A DNA stretch of 64,000 bases from Muricea muricata. Lineage: Eukaryota > Cnidaria > Anthozoa > Malacalcyonacea > Plexauridae. Positions 11,631-23,078 of the stretch are shown here, piece by piece. The first letter of the stretch is position 1, and each line of letters opens with the position of its first letter. Where the stretch lies: the NCBI GenBank assembly GCA_963855995.1, contig OY979716.1:45102213-45166212 (forward strand), read 5' to 3'. Both the position numbers and the translations under genes were made by a program. The notes under the pieces were generated by a model. The model did no database searches and had not been told where the DNA came from. It saw nothing but the letters and a program-made list of their open reading frames with translations.

Positions 11631-11763
11631 GCAGAAATTCTACGCTCGAGTTACCCACATTAGGGGTAATCGCAGGAGTCAACCCAGTCTGTTAGTGCAA
11701 TGAAAGGGCCTCATCCTGAGAGGACCTCCTAGTTGATCAAGGTGCCTCTCCCGTCAGGTAAGT
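11631..11763 (-). ncRNA. U1 snRNA, body of gene A (nt 3 to about 137)
   Basis: Read on the minus strand it starts ACTTACCTGAC. It then has GATCAACTAGG (stem-loop I region), CATTGCAC (the U1A-binding type loop II), TCCTGCGATTACCCC, TGTGGGTAACTCGAG and the Sm-like AATTTCTGC, in the same order as vertebrate U1. It matches 23,079-23,241 almost base for base. The first two nucleotides are replaced by the LINE tail and the last stem-loop is missing, so this is a broken gene. The missing 5' end and promoter are at 17,774-17,900, across LINE copy 3 and the short element. Confidence 0.85.
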
Positions 11764-12177
11764 TTGTATTTCTAAAAACGACATGTCCGTCTCTACTGAG
11801 AGATCGTGCAATGGAATGTCGTATTTCAGGCACGCAAACTACCAGGGAGACGATCCCTGACCCCGACTAAATGTGGACACCGGCTATTTAGATTCCTTTC
11901 GGCAACGCGGCGCTGGCCCACATTTAGCGCTAACATTTAAGACAAAAGGACATATTGACGAACAAGGGACAGTCACAATCCTAACACATAGAGTAACGAA
12001 CGGACATATTGACAATTCTAAACATAAAATACGAACAGGACATATTGACAATCCTAAACATATACGGGAACCCCTACGGATTAACAATTAATTAATAATT
12101 ATCTAACTAATAATGATAAAATAATGGACGACGTGACACGCTAAGGTCACATCGGGAATTGATTAAAAGGACGACAC

Positions 12178-15100
12178 TTAGAAGGAGAAGACAAGCTCCT
12201 GGCCCTCCAAGTGCCCCAAAGAACCACGGGCAAGCCACTCTCGCTCAAACGCGCGTATTTGAGCAGGGCTCTTGCACCGTTTAAATAATAATGATAAAAT
12301 GAATTTTAATTTGGCTATAACCTTATTCAAAACTTCACTTATAATCGGCGTCTTCTGACGAAAGCGGAAGTCACAACGAGCAACCCAGATGGTATGTTTA
12401 ACAACCAACAGCATGTATATGATGATTGTTGGAATTGCTCGACAACGTGCCTCCGAAAACCCAAATAATAACTCCTCAACGGTAAACCGACCTGCGGTTG
12501 GATTGATTGTATAGAGATTGAAGTATACCCATGCAACCAGGATGCGAGCCAGCTCGCATTCGAAGAACAGGTGCTCGAGAGTCTCGTCGTCAGCACGACA
12601 GAAACAGAGACTCTCAATGTGGCGCATACCAAAGCTATGTGCATGACGAGCACCTGTGTATAGCACACCGTGTGCTATCTTCCAGTTTAAATCGATCACT
12701 TTACGGTCAAGATCGCAAATGTGCAACTGGCTCCAGGTTTGAGACCAGTGCAAGTGATCGTAAGTTGGCAGATATTTCTGGATGCAGTGCGGCTCTTTGT
12801 AATTACGAGACCGCAAAAGGGCATACACGTTCCGTGAGGAGATTTGGTCTAACGGTAGAGGAACATCAGAAGACACATTTACACTGAGCACATCGCCATT
12901 GGCTACGCCACCACCCAGGGTCCACCATACCCGATGGATGGTTTGGTAGAATGCAGGAAGGTGTTTAATCTGCTGGCGATACTGCTCAGATAATAACGCA
13001 TTGCGTGGCTGCATGTCAAAAGCGGACATGTAAAAGTAAATGAAAAATGCTTTCCATTTGCCCTCAGAAGGGGCAAAGAAGCGCTTCAGCCACTGCAATG
13101 CAAAGGAGTCAGACTTTTCTTTAAAGTTAATGACCCCAACCTGACTGTGGTTCGTGCCACAAGATCTCGTTTGCCCGACCAAAAGAAGTTCCAGACCGCC
13201 ATATTAATGCGTCTCCCGGCCCAACTTGGCACCGGAAAGACGTGGCATAGATGCCAAACCTGGGACAAAGCCAGGCTATTGATGACTACTGTCTTCCCTT
13301 GGAAAGACAGTTGACGGCCTGCCCAAGCAGAAAGTCGCGATTCCAAGCTATTCACTGCCGGTTCCCATGTTGGCGTGCTGTAATCGCCAACGCTGAAGGT
13401 CGCTCCGAGCAGTGGGAGTTGTCGAACCCACTGCAACTCATAAGGGTATTTGGGCGATCCTTCCACGAACCGGCCCGCATTCCTTTCGACTTTCCGCGAT
13501 TTAGTCGAGCACCTGAGGCACGTTCGAATTTGCTATCGACGTTGAACGTCTCCTCTATAGATGAATCGGTAGTCACGGCTACGGTCGTGTCGTCAGTGTA
13601 GCCGGAGCATTTGCATGGATCCACCGAGTGCGGGATGGTAACGCCGGTGATTTTAGGTGACTTTCGAATACACTCGGCGAGCACCTCGATGGAGAGCACA
13701 TACAAGAGAGGAGACAGAGGACACCCCTGTCGAACACCCCGTGAGGGGCGAAAGAAGGAAGATGTCCAGCCGTTGATGACTACGGCAGATTCAACGTCTG
13801 TATAAAATAGTTTGACCCAGTTCATAAAATCTGGGCCAAAATTAAATGTTTCAAGTATGCGATGCAGGAAACCCCAATCAACTCTATCAAATGCCTTCTC
13901 TTGGTCTAAAGAGAAGGGCTAGGGGGGGGTTTCCCGATCAACATACTCGAGGAGATCTCTGATGGTAAAAAGATTCTCGCTTATGGACCTGCCACGTACG
14001 CCACACGTTTGGTCAGGTCCAATAATGCTTCCCATCACACCAAGTAGTCGTCCAGATATAGCCCTAGTGGCGATCTTATAATCCAAATTTAAGAGAGTAA
14101 TCGGACGCCAATTCTTGGTGTCCAGTTTATCGTTCTTCTTGTAGAAAACGATAATCAAACCCCGGCACTGTGAGGTGGATAGTTGGCCGGCCTCAAAAGC
14201 AGCGTTAAGGACGCGGACCAAATCGGCGCCAAGGGTTTGCCACAATGTATGGTAGAATTCCATTGGGAAGTCATCCGAACCTGGGGTATTACCCTTAGGC
14301 ATACCCTTGAGAGCTTCAAAACACTCCTCAAGGGTAAGGTTGCCTTCGCAGCCAGCTCTCTCGGCCGTACTCAGACGACGATGGAGTTGAGAGAGCATTT
14401 CGTCTTGCGCAACAGGATCGCATTCCTGTGCCGTAAACAGGTTCGAATAATACGAGCGCCACACACCCAGGATCTCAAAAGGGTCGTGGCGTACAAGTCC
14501 AGTCTCTGGATCGCGTATAGAGTGCATCGTCTGTTGGGCTTTGTGGTGGGTTTCCAAATTAAGGAAGAAGGAAGACGAAGTCTCTCCTTCTTCGGCCCAT
14601 TGGCACCGAGCGCGCACCTGTGCCCTTCGTGCCTCGTGTAGAGCGATGCCTCGCAATTCCTGCTGGACTTCGCATAATTTGCCAAATGCAGTTCGATCCC
14701 CCCGGTCGAACGATCTTTTTAACTGATGCATTTGGCGTGTGAGAGAGGTTTTCTTGCTGCGTTGGTCGGCAGCTTTCGAACGAGAATACGAACGAGTAAC
14801 CTCTCTCAAATAAAATTTACCCTGGTCCCACCAGTCCATAAGCAAGGCAAAATCCTCGTGATGTTCTAGGGACTGCCAATGGGACCAGAAAGAGCTCACC
14901 AGGCTGACGTACTCGGGATCTTTCAGGAGGGATGTATTGAATTTCCACACTCCTGGGCCCGAGTCTATCTTTGGCATCAGATGGAATTTGACCAAAAGAT
15001 ATTGATGATCTGTGAGGAATTACAGATGGTATTCGCATTCCTCAATCGAGTCAGCCATAGCTGTTGGAGCCCACACCATGTCGATTCGTGACGCACGATC

Positions 15101-15697
15101 ACCCGATCCGTGCGTCCACGATTACGCTATGCGTCCTGGATGTAGATGACGCCATAGCGCGTATGTTTGTGTGTAAGACATGAGCAACTCCAATGCAGCG
15201 ACACTCTCACGCCTGTGCGCAAAGCGATTAGGTTCGTGAGAGGGATCTCTCATTCTATCCACTTCTGGATGGAGAACGGAGTTAAAATCGCCCCCGATAA
15301 AGACGGGGCGCGATAGATCAATTAAGTCTGTCAGTGATGTAAAATAACGATTTCGCTCCGGGTTGGTGTTCGGAGCGTATAGCGAGACAAAACTTAATTG
15401 ATTCTCCCCAAAATCAACAAAAACTTGTATGAAGCGGCCATGATCGTCCTTTATGATCCTGGAGATCTTCCAGGTATCTTTTACTAGTATGGCGATGCCT
15501 GCACTCTTTGATGTAAAGGAAGAGGAGGCGACGCGATAGCCGCTATTTGCGAACCACTTCCTGGCAGATTCCTGTGAAGGGGTGTGCGTCTCTTGTAGAC
15601 ACACGACATCAGCCTTCATGCATTTTAACCAGTCTACCAGTGCAGTTCGCTTGGTATGATCGTTTAATCCGTTAATGTTGACTGAAATCAAATTCAT
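12178..15697 (-). pseudogene. LINE copy 3 ORF2, broken
   Basis: Starts at 15,697 with MNLISVNINGLND and can be followed to 12,178. Two nonsense changes (near 15,120 and 15,018), a frameshift near 13,915 just before the DQEKAFD motif, another near 13,440 and a small deletion near 13,140 break it. RT signatures GVRQGCPLSPLLYVL (about 13,700-13,745) and the YADD region (mutated to YTDD near 13,600) are visible. The C-terminal knuckle FFECELARILVAW lies near 12,560. Confidence 0.9.
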
Positions 15698-16984
15698 CGT
15701 TTGATTCCAGTGTTAGGGGTAAAAACTCCGGTGAGAGAGGGAGCTCAGGACTGGACAGCTCTGTGAGGAGTGCCCGGTTAATGTCGTCGATGGTGGTGGG
15801 CTCGGTTGTTGATTCAATATCCGAGACAGGTGCGCCACTCACCAAACGATCGAACAACCCCTGCGAAGAAGCAGGGGAAGGAAAAAAATTAGTTGACGAG
15901 GCAACTGAGCCTGGCGGTGACTCTTCCCCGTCAACTGAGGGTCTGTAAAAGACCGGTGTATTTATAATCGCAGGAGAGGAGATCGGCGTCATCTGCCCCC
16001 CTGGCGGCGATATTGGGACCACTACGGGGTCAAAAATTAATGAGGGATCGGGACTGTTGTCATTGGGTTCCACGATCCCTATCTCGACTCCAATTAGGGG
16101 AGGGGTACCTCGTAGATCAGACGTGACCTCCGAGGCCCAAGACACCTCCCCTTCCTCTCCTATTTCGATGAGGATTTCTTCCTCCTCTTGCACTAGTGCC
16201 CCTGTGGGCGTTGCCATGGGGTCAGGCGTGACCTCTGGCTGTGGCTGTGCAACATCTAATGTTGTCACGGCTGGCGCTTCGGTTGGGATGGTCAGTGTCC
16301 CATCCAATGGGACTAATGGCACATCCTCAGCTAGTTGTTGTTGATATGGAAGTGCTACATCTAATGTAGCACTTGGCGCCTCTAATGCGGGCGATGGCGT
16401 TTGCCCGAAGGAAGAAATTGGCGTTGTTTGCCAATACTCGATAGCTAAGGGGTCGATAACTGATGACCTCGAGAGACAATTATCAAGTTCCTCATCGCTT
16501 GAGGAGTCGAGACGGCATCGCTTGTTCTTACACAACACAGCGAGGGAAATGTCGTCCCTATCTATTTCTGCCTGTGTTGCAGTGACCTTTGCTCTACCCC
16601 CCGTCGGCTTTGTCCACGTCGATGTTGTGATCGTGGAGCTCGATCGAGAGATTGATGTTAAAGTGGCTGGTGTTTTTGCCTGAGAAAGGCCACTTCGAAG
16701 CCTACGAACCCGTAGCGTAGTTATTTTTCGCACAGCAGTGCGAACTGGGCCAGATTTCGCAGCAGCCTGTTGTTCGGCCTCGATGATACTGGCCGCAAAA
16801 TCTGCCTCTGTGATTTCCTCTGACTCGCTAGCCGATGTTATGGGCATATTAAATTGCGATCTTAGTTGTTGTATTTGCTGAGTCAGAGGTGTTGAAGTCG
16901 AGTGAGACTGAACTCTCAATGGACTGTCAGCCTCACTATTTAACTGGATGGCTTTGGTGGCACCATCCAGTTTGGTCTTCGGAA
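15672..16984 (-). pseudogene. LINE copy 3 ORF1, C-terminal part only
   Basis: Only the acidic, low-complexity C-terminal half remains, in one open frame from about 16,984 to 15,672, with LDGATKAIQ near the left end and SNDEFDFSQH at the end. The RRM and CCHC regions are deleted: the sequence jumps from ORF1 to 5' UTR near 16,984. The stop overlaps the ORF2 start. Confidence 0.8.
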
Positions 16985-17465
16985 GATAAGAAGTCCAAGA
17001 ACCCCGACAATGAAGCGTCAAAGAAGCCTGAAAAAGATCATCCGGTGGCCTTTGAGTCTCCTCGACTCAACGAGCCCAACCACGGAAGATACTAATAACC
17101 ACTACCTAATACGTGTATTTACACTATGGTGTAGAGAAATGCAGGGAGGTGCCCAGTTAAGCCGGTACACCAGAAGACAAGGTAGGCTAACCCTGCCGCC
17201 GATCGCCGAAGAGACCGACAAAGAAAAGAAATATGGGATTTGCTGGCAGTCATACCAACTGAGGCTAACCCTCAGCCCAACTGTCCCCAGCGGAAGAAAA
17301 CTATGAGAAGTGTAAAGAGGGAAATGTCCGTACCAAGCACCAAGGGGGCACGGCTAGTAGAAACCTTATACCCGGAGTTAGGGCGACCACTACGCAGCAT
17401 CGAATATCTTCAGGTATAAGGATGAAAAACCCAACGCGAGTGCAAGTGACTCGCGCCAGGTAAGT

Positions 17466-17773
17466 TTGTATTGCAAGTCCTGCTCCCGACACCAAGAGGG
17501 TCGTGCAATGGTCGCAGGGTGAAATGCAACTTGGAAGGCCCCCGTTCGCGACCGCTCTTTTCCGAAGAAAAGCCTCGCTACAGGTAACGCACCTCCCAAC
17601 AGCGCGAAACTAGTAGGCCGTAAAGCACTACCAGCTAATGTCTCCAAAAGGAGGACAAAAAATACAACCTGCTGGGCGTACCATACAGGAGGAAAAAACT
17701 GCTGGGCGAACCATACAGCAAAAAGGTGCCTGCTGGGCTAACCATACAGACGAAAAACTTAACCTAAACGCGC
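17466..17773 (-). mobile_element. Short non-autonomous element at the U1 site, copy 1
   Basis: About 308 bp lying between two copies of the U1 5' sequence (ACTTACCTGGCGCG at 17,465-17,452 and 17,782-17,769). It has no coding capacity. Near its 5' end (17,690-17,750) are three diverged repeats of CTGCTGGGC(N2)ACCATACAG. The last 60 bp resemble the LINE 3' UTR, with CCATTGCACGA and an AATACAA tail. This is what a SINE-like element mobilised by the U1 LINE would look like. It could also be an internally deleted LINE. Confidence 0.7.
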
Positions 17774-17900
17774 CAGGTAAGTATGAGTTTGTTGAGTGCA
17801 GGCACTCACGTTTTATTCAGCCAACAAGAATGGAATTGGACGTGGTTCTGCCAGCAGCACTCTAATTTGCATGTTTCTCCTTGGTCGGGTAAGTGTGAGC
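17774..17900 (-). promoter_or_regulatory. U1 snRNA 5' end and promoter (gene A)
   Basis: Minus-strand start at 17,784 with AUACUUACCUGG, then the short element. Upstream is the octamer ATGCAAAT (plus-strand ATTTGCAT, 17,865-17,872) and a run TGAATAAAACGTG nearer the start. At 17,885-17,894 there is a U1-like ACTTACCCGA. It is intact here but carries LINE copy 2 in the sister promoter at 6,471-6,480. The body of this gene is at 11,631-11,763. Confidence 0.75.
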
Positions 17901-18426
17901 ATTGCTTGTCGTTCTCGCTTGCTGTAAAAAGAATAAGAGAAAAATATGTTAGAAGTGAGTCTCATTCACAATCAATGTTTGCAAATGACTAAATTACTAA
18001 GCTAGAGTAGTCTCTGACTCTAGAGTCTGTCCAAATTCTTCATTACTCATTTCTTTATAATAGAGTTTCTTTCTCGTTAAAATCATACGAGCTATTTCAT
18101 TCTTAATGCTTTTATGCACGCTCTATCATGAAGTATTGCTGTCTACAGTGAGATCGCTAAGCCTTATGGGAAAGCAATGGAAAATTTCAGCGGCACCCAT
18201 AGCCCCCTTCCAAATGAAAACAAAAATATATATACACGCTATACGATATACGCTATACTATATACTATACAAGACATACATATGAATAAAGATCTATAAT
18301 AAAGAGATCAGTACTTCTTTTTCTAAGTGCGTCGTAGTATCTCTTCTCAGTTTTGCAGCTCATTTCACATAGTTCATCATTTGTCATTTTCGGCTATTTC
18401 ATATTTCAAATTGTTGGTAAATGGTG
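17901..18426. other. snRNA gene spacer
   Basis: AT-rich single-copy-looking sequence between the U1 promoter and the 3' end of U2, with short TATAC repeats around 18,225-18,280. No ORF, tRNA or other feature that I can support. It probably holds the distal part of the U1 promoter and the U2 3' processing signal. Confidence 0.5.
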
Positions 18427-18602
18427 GTGGGCTGTTCTCGGTGGTAGTGCAATGACCGAGACAACCCGTGGCCAGGGCGAAGCAAGCTTCAGTAAGATAA
18501 GTCCCATGGCCGAGCTCCAAAAATCAGTTTAATATATGAGTTAGGCATTGCCTAACATATCAGATATTAAGCTGATAAGAACAGATACTACACTTGATCT
18601 TA
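18427..18602 (-). ncRNA. U2 snRNA body (nt 22 to 3' end)
   Basis: Read from 18,602 leftwards it begins TAAGATCAAGTGTAGTATC, which includes GTAGTA, the branch-point recognition sequence. Then come TATCAG...CTGATA, the Sm site ATTTTTGG (about 18,515-18,525) and 3' stem-loops ending near CCCACC. The order and key motifs match U2 of other animals. The first 21 nt are missing here because a LINE is inserted; they are found at 22,638-22,663. Confidence 0.9.
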
Positions 18603-21600
18603 TTTTGGATGAAACGACGAGGGACTTATCGACTCCGACGGTGCAATAAAGCCTGGACCCCGTGATAGCGCCGTACCCAGGGGGGGCGCTACTTAGCGAC
18701 GCAGACCTTCAGGGGGTATGATCCCCTCCCTCGTGCCATGATAACAACCGTGAATGGCCCGAGCGATTGGACCAGAAGGGCCCGCCTGCCCGGGGGTCCC
18801 TAACCTATGATGGTGGATGGCAAGGACAGATGGAACTGACGATTGTGGCGTCAACATGAACAGCACCCTTGGGAAAAACATAGATCAATAAACATTTAAA
18901 TCTGCCGCGACCGCCGCAGTGCAAAACTGCGGCGACCCGGCAGTCAAAAATTGATGAAACCCCGGTGGAAACGGTAGTACAACCAATTAAGGCGACCCCC
19001 GCATCACCAAGGCTAAAAACTCAGCTACAAACACATGCTGAGATGGGACGTTACAATCGAAAAATGAACTGCTGCCAAAACGAACAGATACTATGCTTCG
19101 GAGTGCATGCAATATTTGAAGGCCACTTTAAGTAAAAATACATTAATAACAAACATACCTGACAAGGTGACAATGGACGGCACGGGACAAATGCCCAGCA
19201 TGCACCAGCAGTGACAACCACCTAAGGCGACCCCTGGGCATACTAAGCGGATGGGACGTCACAACAAAAAGGCTGGAGATTGAAGGACCAGCAGCGGCAT
19301 ACGCGGAAGCGCTGTAAGCAAGAACCTAACTGAAACACGCTGAGAGAGAGGAGAGCCCGGGTAGACCACTCCCCTCCCCGAGGATGAGGTAGCAAACCTC
19401 AAGTACGGCAAGGTGCGCGGGGTGGGGGGACGAATCTTCTTCCCCCACCCCCCGTTTAAATCCTAAAGGAGAAAAAAGGCCTAAGAAAGCCCCCCCTAGC
19501 GGCGAGGCGTTGCTCATGAGACATCCCCCCTCAGGAATGCTACATAATTAGAATGCGAAGCAGCAGGCCTATTGCCAGACCACTGAGCCAATTATCCATA
19601 ATTAAACCGACCCTAGATGGGATGGAGTGCACTCATCTGGGACAAGGGCATCAAGCCGAGACAACAAAGGTACCAGCACTCCTCCAGCGAGCCACTCGTC
19701 CTCATAAAAGGAGGTGAGAGTGATTCGCTGTTGGACTCTCGAGACAAAACGGAACGATCTTCTCGACCAAGGCCTGAGGATCTGGACGAAGTCCCTCAAA
19801 TTGCCACGCATTTCGTGCGACCCAAATTTAATGGTGCAGGGTTGCCAGCAGAAATTTAAATCCGGCGGAAGACGGAAAACCGAACCGAACGTGTGCGTTC
19901 AAAAGGCGATGCTGTGGCCGTGACTGAGCCAGCAACCCCTCGAACCAGCGAACCGCGTGTAGTAGTAGGGGACACTGTTCGAATAGATGCGTTTGTGTTT
20001 CCAAATTGCCGCAGTGGCATGTGGGCTGGTGGATCGCTATGCCCCACCGTTGGAGGCGGTCAGTTGTGGGTAAGATCCCGTGGGCCAGCAAAAAGTTGGT
20101 TTTCCAAATTGGTTTGTCAATGAAATAAATATCAAGATCGTTCCAAATAGAGCGCCAGTCAATATTATAGCCCTTGAATGTGTTGACACAACGAAGTATA
20201 GAATACCCTCGAAACTGGAGGTAAGCACGGTGGGCAGAAAGATCTTCCAGTGGAATTTGGTAGTGGCGGTTGCAGCAAACCATCCAATCGGTTTCAACCC
20301 GAGTTATTGTCCCTAGTCGGAGCCTCGTGTCTAGGACTTGTTGGTAAAAGGGTGGGAGTCGTCGCATAGTGGATGGGCCCACATTGGTTAAGCTAAATAC
20401 ACGTTCAACTGGTTCGGAAAGAAAAACGCGGCGAAGCAAATGCCGAAAAAAGCATTTCCAAGGATGTTCGTGACCGACAAGGAAGCGCTTAATCCACATC
20501 ACCCAGAGTGATGCCAGCCTCGAAGCAATATCAATAGCACCCAGCCCTCCACGGGAGGGGGGTAAAGAGGCCGAAGACCGACTGAGCCACTCCCTCTTGT
20601 AGTCCCATATGAATGAATAGACTGATCCGCTTATCCTATGGGCTAGGTGAGAGTCCACAGGCACCGTGGAACCCAAGTACCAGAATCGACTAACACCCAG
20701 CTTGCATGCAACTAACGCGCGCCCCCGATATGATAATCTGCGGTGTTGCCAGGAAACGAAAACACAGTCTAGTGCTTTGAGCGCAGGCTCCCAGTCTTGA
20801 GAACCATCCGGAGAGATTCTCGCCCCCAGGAGCTCGATGTAACTAGACGTCCATTTTAAATCCACCGGGAGCAAAGTACGAGTCCGCCAGGGGCCGAGCA
20901 AGAGACCGCAGCACTTGGCTTGGTTCAAGCGCGCCTCACTGGCTCGCCCGTACTTCGCGAACAGGCCAAACAGCGCATGTAGAGAAGCATCGCTACACAC
21001 AAAGCTTGATGTATCATCAGCTTACTGCGAGAGCTTCATTACGTTGTTCCCCCCCGGAAGAGGGAAGCCGTGGATCTTTGGATCAGCTCGAACCGCACAT
21101 GCCAATGATTCCATCGCCAGAACGTACAACAAAGGCGAGAGTGGACAACCTTGGCGCACTCCCCTGGTCACCGGAAAAGGCTCCGTGACGAAGCCATTCA
21201 CGACGACAGCGGAGTGCACGTCGGTATAGAGCAACCTAATCCATGCCCTAAAGGACGGGCCAAATCACATGCGTTCTAAAACTTTCATCAAGAATGAGAT
21301 TTCCACTCTGTCTAAAGCCTTCTCCTGATCTAAGGAGACAATCGCTCCTCCTATGTTGTTTTGGTCCGCGTAACATGCTACGTCCAAAAGAAACCTAACG
21401 TTTTCTGCAGGGGACCGACCTGGGATACCACAGGACTGGTCGGGTGAAACCATCGAGGCAATCACCTGCAGAAGACGGTTCCCTAGGGCCTTAGCGGCGA
21501 TCTTGTAGTCCACACACAAAAGAGTGATGGACCTCCAATTCGCCAGATCAAGGCAATCTTCCTTCTTATATAAAAGAGTGATTGCCCCGTTTCTTTGGGA

Positions 21601-22637
21601 TTGGCAAAGTCGACGGTGGTGAAAACATGAGTTGTATACTTCTACTAAATCTGGGCCCAACGTGTCCCAGAAGCGCCGAAAAAATTCGGCTGGGAAACCG
21701 TCTACCCCGGGTGTTTTAGCTGATGGCATGTTCGAAAGGGCTTTCGAACATTCCTCAATGGTGAGGTCCCCCTCACACAACCTAGATTCGGCTGGGGTGA
21801 GTCTACGTTCGATGGAGTCGAGAAAGAGCCCTTGGTCACCATCAGACAATTCCTGCGACGAGAACAAACGAAAATAGAACTCACTCCAGACATTCATAAC
21901 GTCAGTTTTGCTCGTGACCACAGTCCCATCACTCCGCCGAATGGCATTGATCAGTTTCTGCTGGCCTCGAACTCTTTCCTTCCTGAGGAAATATGCCGTT
22001 GACCTCTCCCCTTCAACAGCCTCCCGGACCTGCGCTCGTAACTTAGCACCCTGAGCTTGGTGAGATAAGAACTTTCAGAGCCCATCTGGCTCTCCAAGTC
22101 ATCTAAGATCCCCGCTAAAGTTGGGGCCGGTGTAAGGGCCATGGCGGGTATGGTACATAGTACCGCCCTCTTATGCTCATAAATGGGCATTGTAACACAA
22201 TAATTAGTAAATTTGTAAACGTACCGGAGTTGGCCCCAATTTGGGACGAACCAACTCAATAAAGTCCAATTCACGCTCACACGAACACACCAATAAAGTA
22301 AACACGAAAGTCCAAGTCAACACACACGAGCACCAAATATATACAGGACAATTCGAGCCAACGAACACGAACACAAGCTGGACCACGGACAGGCCAAAGG
22401 AACCAGCGGCAGGCCAAAGGAACCAACGGCCAGCGGCAGCACCAAGGTCAGGAGCAGGACCAGGGCCAGCCAACAGCAGCGGAAGACACCAGGACCACTG
22501 GATGGTTCTTGAAACGTGCTGGAACGGTTCTTCACAAGACTCTTCAGCTGCATGTTCTTCTTACTGAATCTTCTTAACAGGATTCTTCTTTCTTCTCTCT
22601 TGAGTTTCTATAACAATCACCAAAGGATTAGATATAT
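18603..22637 (-). mobile_element. U2-targeted Tx1-like LINE
   Basis: A second LINE family, unrelated at sequence level to the U1 LINEs. Its 3' end (CATCCAAAA on the minus strand) joins U2 nt 22 and its 5' end follows U2 nt 26, so TAAGA is duplicated. The 3' UTR (18,603-19,601) is about 1 kb and contains two diverged copies of a unit with AAGGCGACCCC and GATGGGACGT (18,990-19,070; 19,205-19,275). ORF1 and the endonuclease are absent; 22,140-22,637 looks like leader sequence, so there is an internal deletion. From memory, known U2-specific Tx1-clade LINEs (Keno, Dre) are the nearest parallel. Confidence 0.8.
19602..22140 (-). pseudogene. U2-targeted LINE ORF2: RT domain, broken
   Basis: Pieces 22,140-21,951, 21,921-21,265, 21,234-21,022, 21,000-19,828 and 19,811-19,602 follow one another. 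RT motifs: SLDQEKALDR near 21,320 and GVRQGCPLSPLLYVL near 21,150. The Tyr codon of the catalytic YADD is TAA (21,022-21,024). The C-terminal Cys/His knuckle (CHCGN...H...C) is near 20,000-19,960. It ends with an EDEWLAGG stretch similar to the REWLARG end of the U1 LINE. No endonuclease sequence remains. Dead copy. Confidence 0.85.
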
Positions 22638-22663
22638 TCTTAGCCAAAATGCTGAGAAGCGAT
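22638..22663 (-). ncRNA. U2 snRNA 5' end (nt 1-26)
   Basis: On the minus strand ATCGCTTCTCAGCATTTTGG followed by CTAAGA, the 5' stem-loop of U2, with the transcription start at 22,663. Sequence then switches to the LINE. Together with 18,427-18,602 it forms one interrupted U2 gene. Confidence 0.85.
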
Positions 22664-22890
22664 ACCGTGGCTGCCGCGTTCGGCAAGCCTTTATCACGCT
22701 CGCTTTGGCGTGCGTGCACGCAGTGCTTTCGTGAGTTTGCATCAGAGTTGCTCGCGCAGCAGCATGCGAGCAGGCTGTTTTGAGCACGCAGGTCACGTCA
22801 TGCATATGGCGTGTGCGCCGTCGACGGTTTTCCCCCTCGTCATCACGCGCAAACTTTTCCGGCGTTGATTCAACAACAGCACGACTCACC
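22664..22890 (-). promoter_or_regulatory. U2 upstream region with repeated block
   Basis: Upstream of the U2 start. An octamer-like sequence (plus-strand GTTTGCAT, 22,735-22,742) sits at about -72 to -79, the same spacing as the U1 octamer. A GATAAAGGC stretch lies nearer the start. The block 22,757-22,877 recurs at 54,223-54,341 in the same orientation with few changes. A CCCA microsatellite follows at 22,883-22,903. Confidence 0.5.
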
Positions 22891-23078
22891 CACCCACCCA
22901 CCCACTCACTTACTTCATTAAAAGAGTACGGAGCAAAGGCAGACAGTGCGAGACAGACACATAGTACTGTATACAGTAGTGTCACGCGATCCAAGATTCT
23001 ATAATAGTCTCTGCTGTCTCGATGTGTCTACCCTGGCGACTATCTAAAATAAGCTATTATGATTAAGGTCAGATAGAA
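22891..23078. other. Spacer between U2 promoter and U1 3' end
   Basis: No gene seen. Contains the short palindrome ACTGTATACAGT near 22,966-22,977. U1 3' processing signals should lie here, but I cannot assign them. Confidence 0.4.

Larger units (their letters stand above)
11764..17459 (-). mobile_element. U1-targeted LINE, copy 3
   Basis: Complete from 3' tail to 5' end apart from an internal deletion. The 3' tail ends in ATACAA immediately before ACTTACCTG of U1 (11,763). The 5' hairpin is at 17,437-17,456, followed by a second ACTTACCTGGCGCG (17,465-17,452), giving a target-site duplication of about 14-16 bp. ORF1 lost about 1.56 kb near 16,984, where the break falls at a shared GAAGA. 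The 5' UTR stem CCTTATACC/GGTATAAGG lies at 17,364-17,372 with 17,413-17,421. Confidence 0.85.

Noticed and set aside
11751..11770. CAGGTAAGT motifs as splice donors or a spliced-leader gene
   Set aside because: The motif recurs on the plus strand, but on the minus strand it is the start of U1, followed by a full U1-like sequence at 11,631-11,763 and 23,079-23,241. No leader exon precedes it.
17690..17750. CRISPR-like or tandem satellite array
   Set aside because: Only three diverged 20-bp repeats with unequal spacing, part of a site-specific mobile element in both copies.
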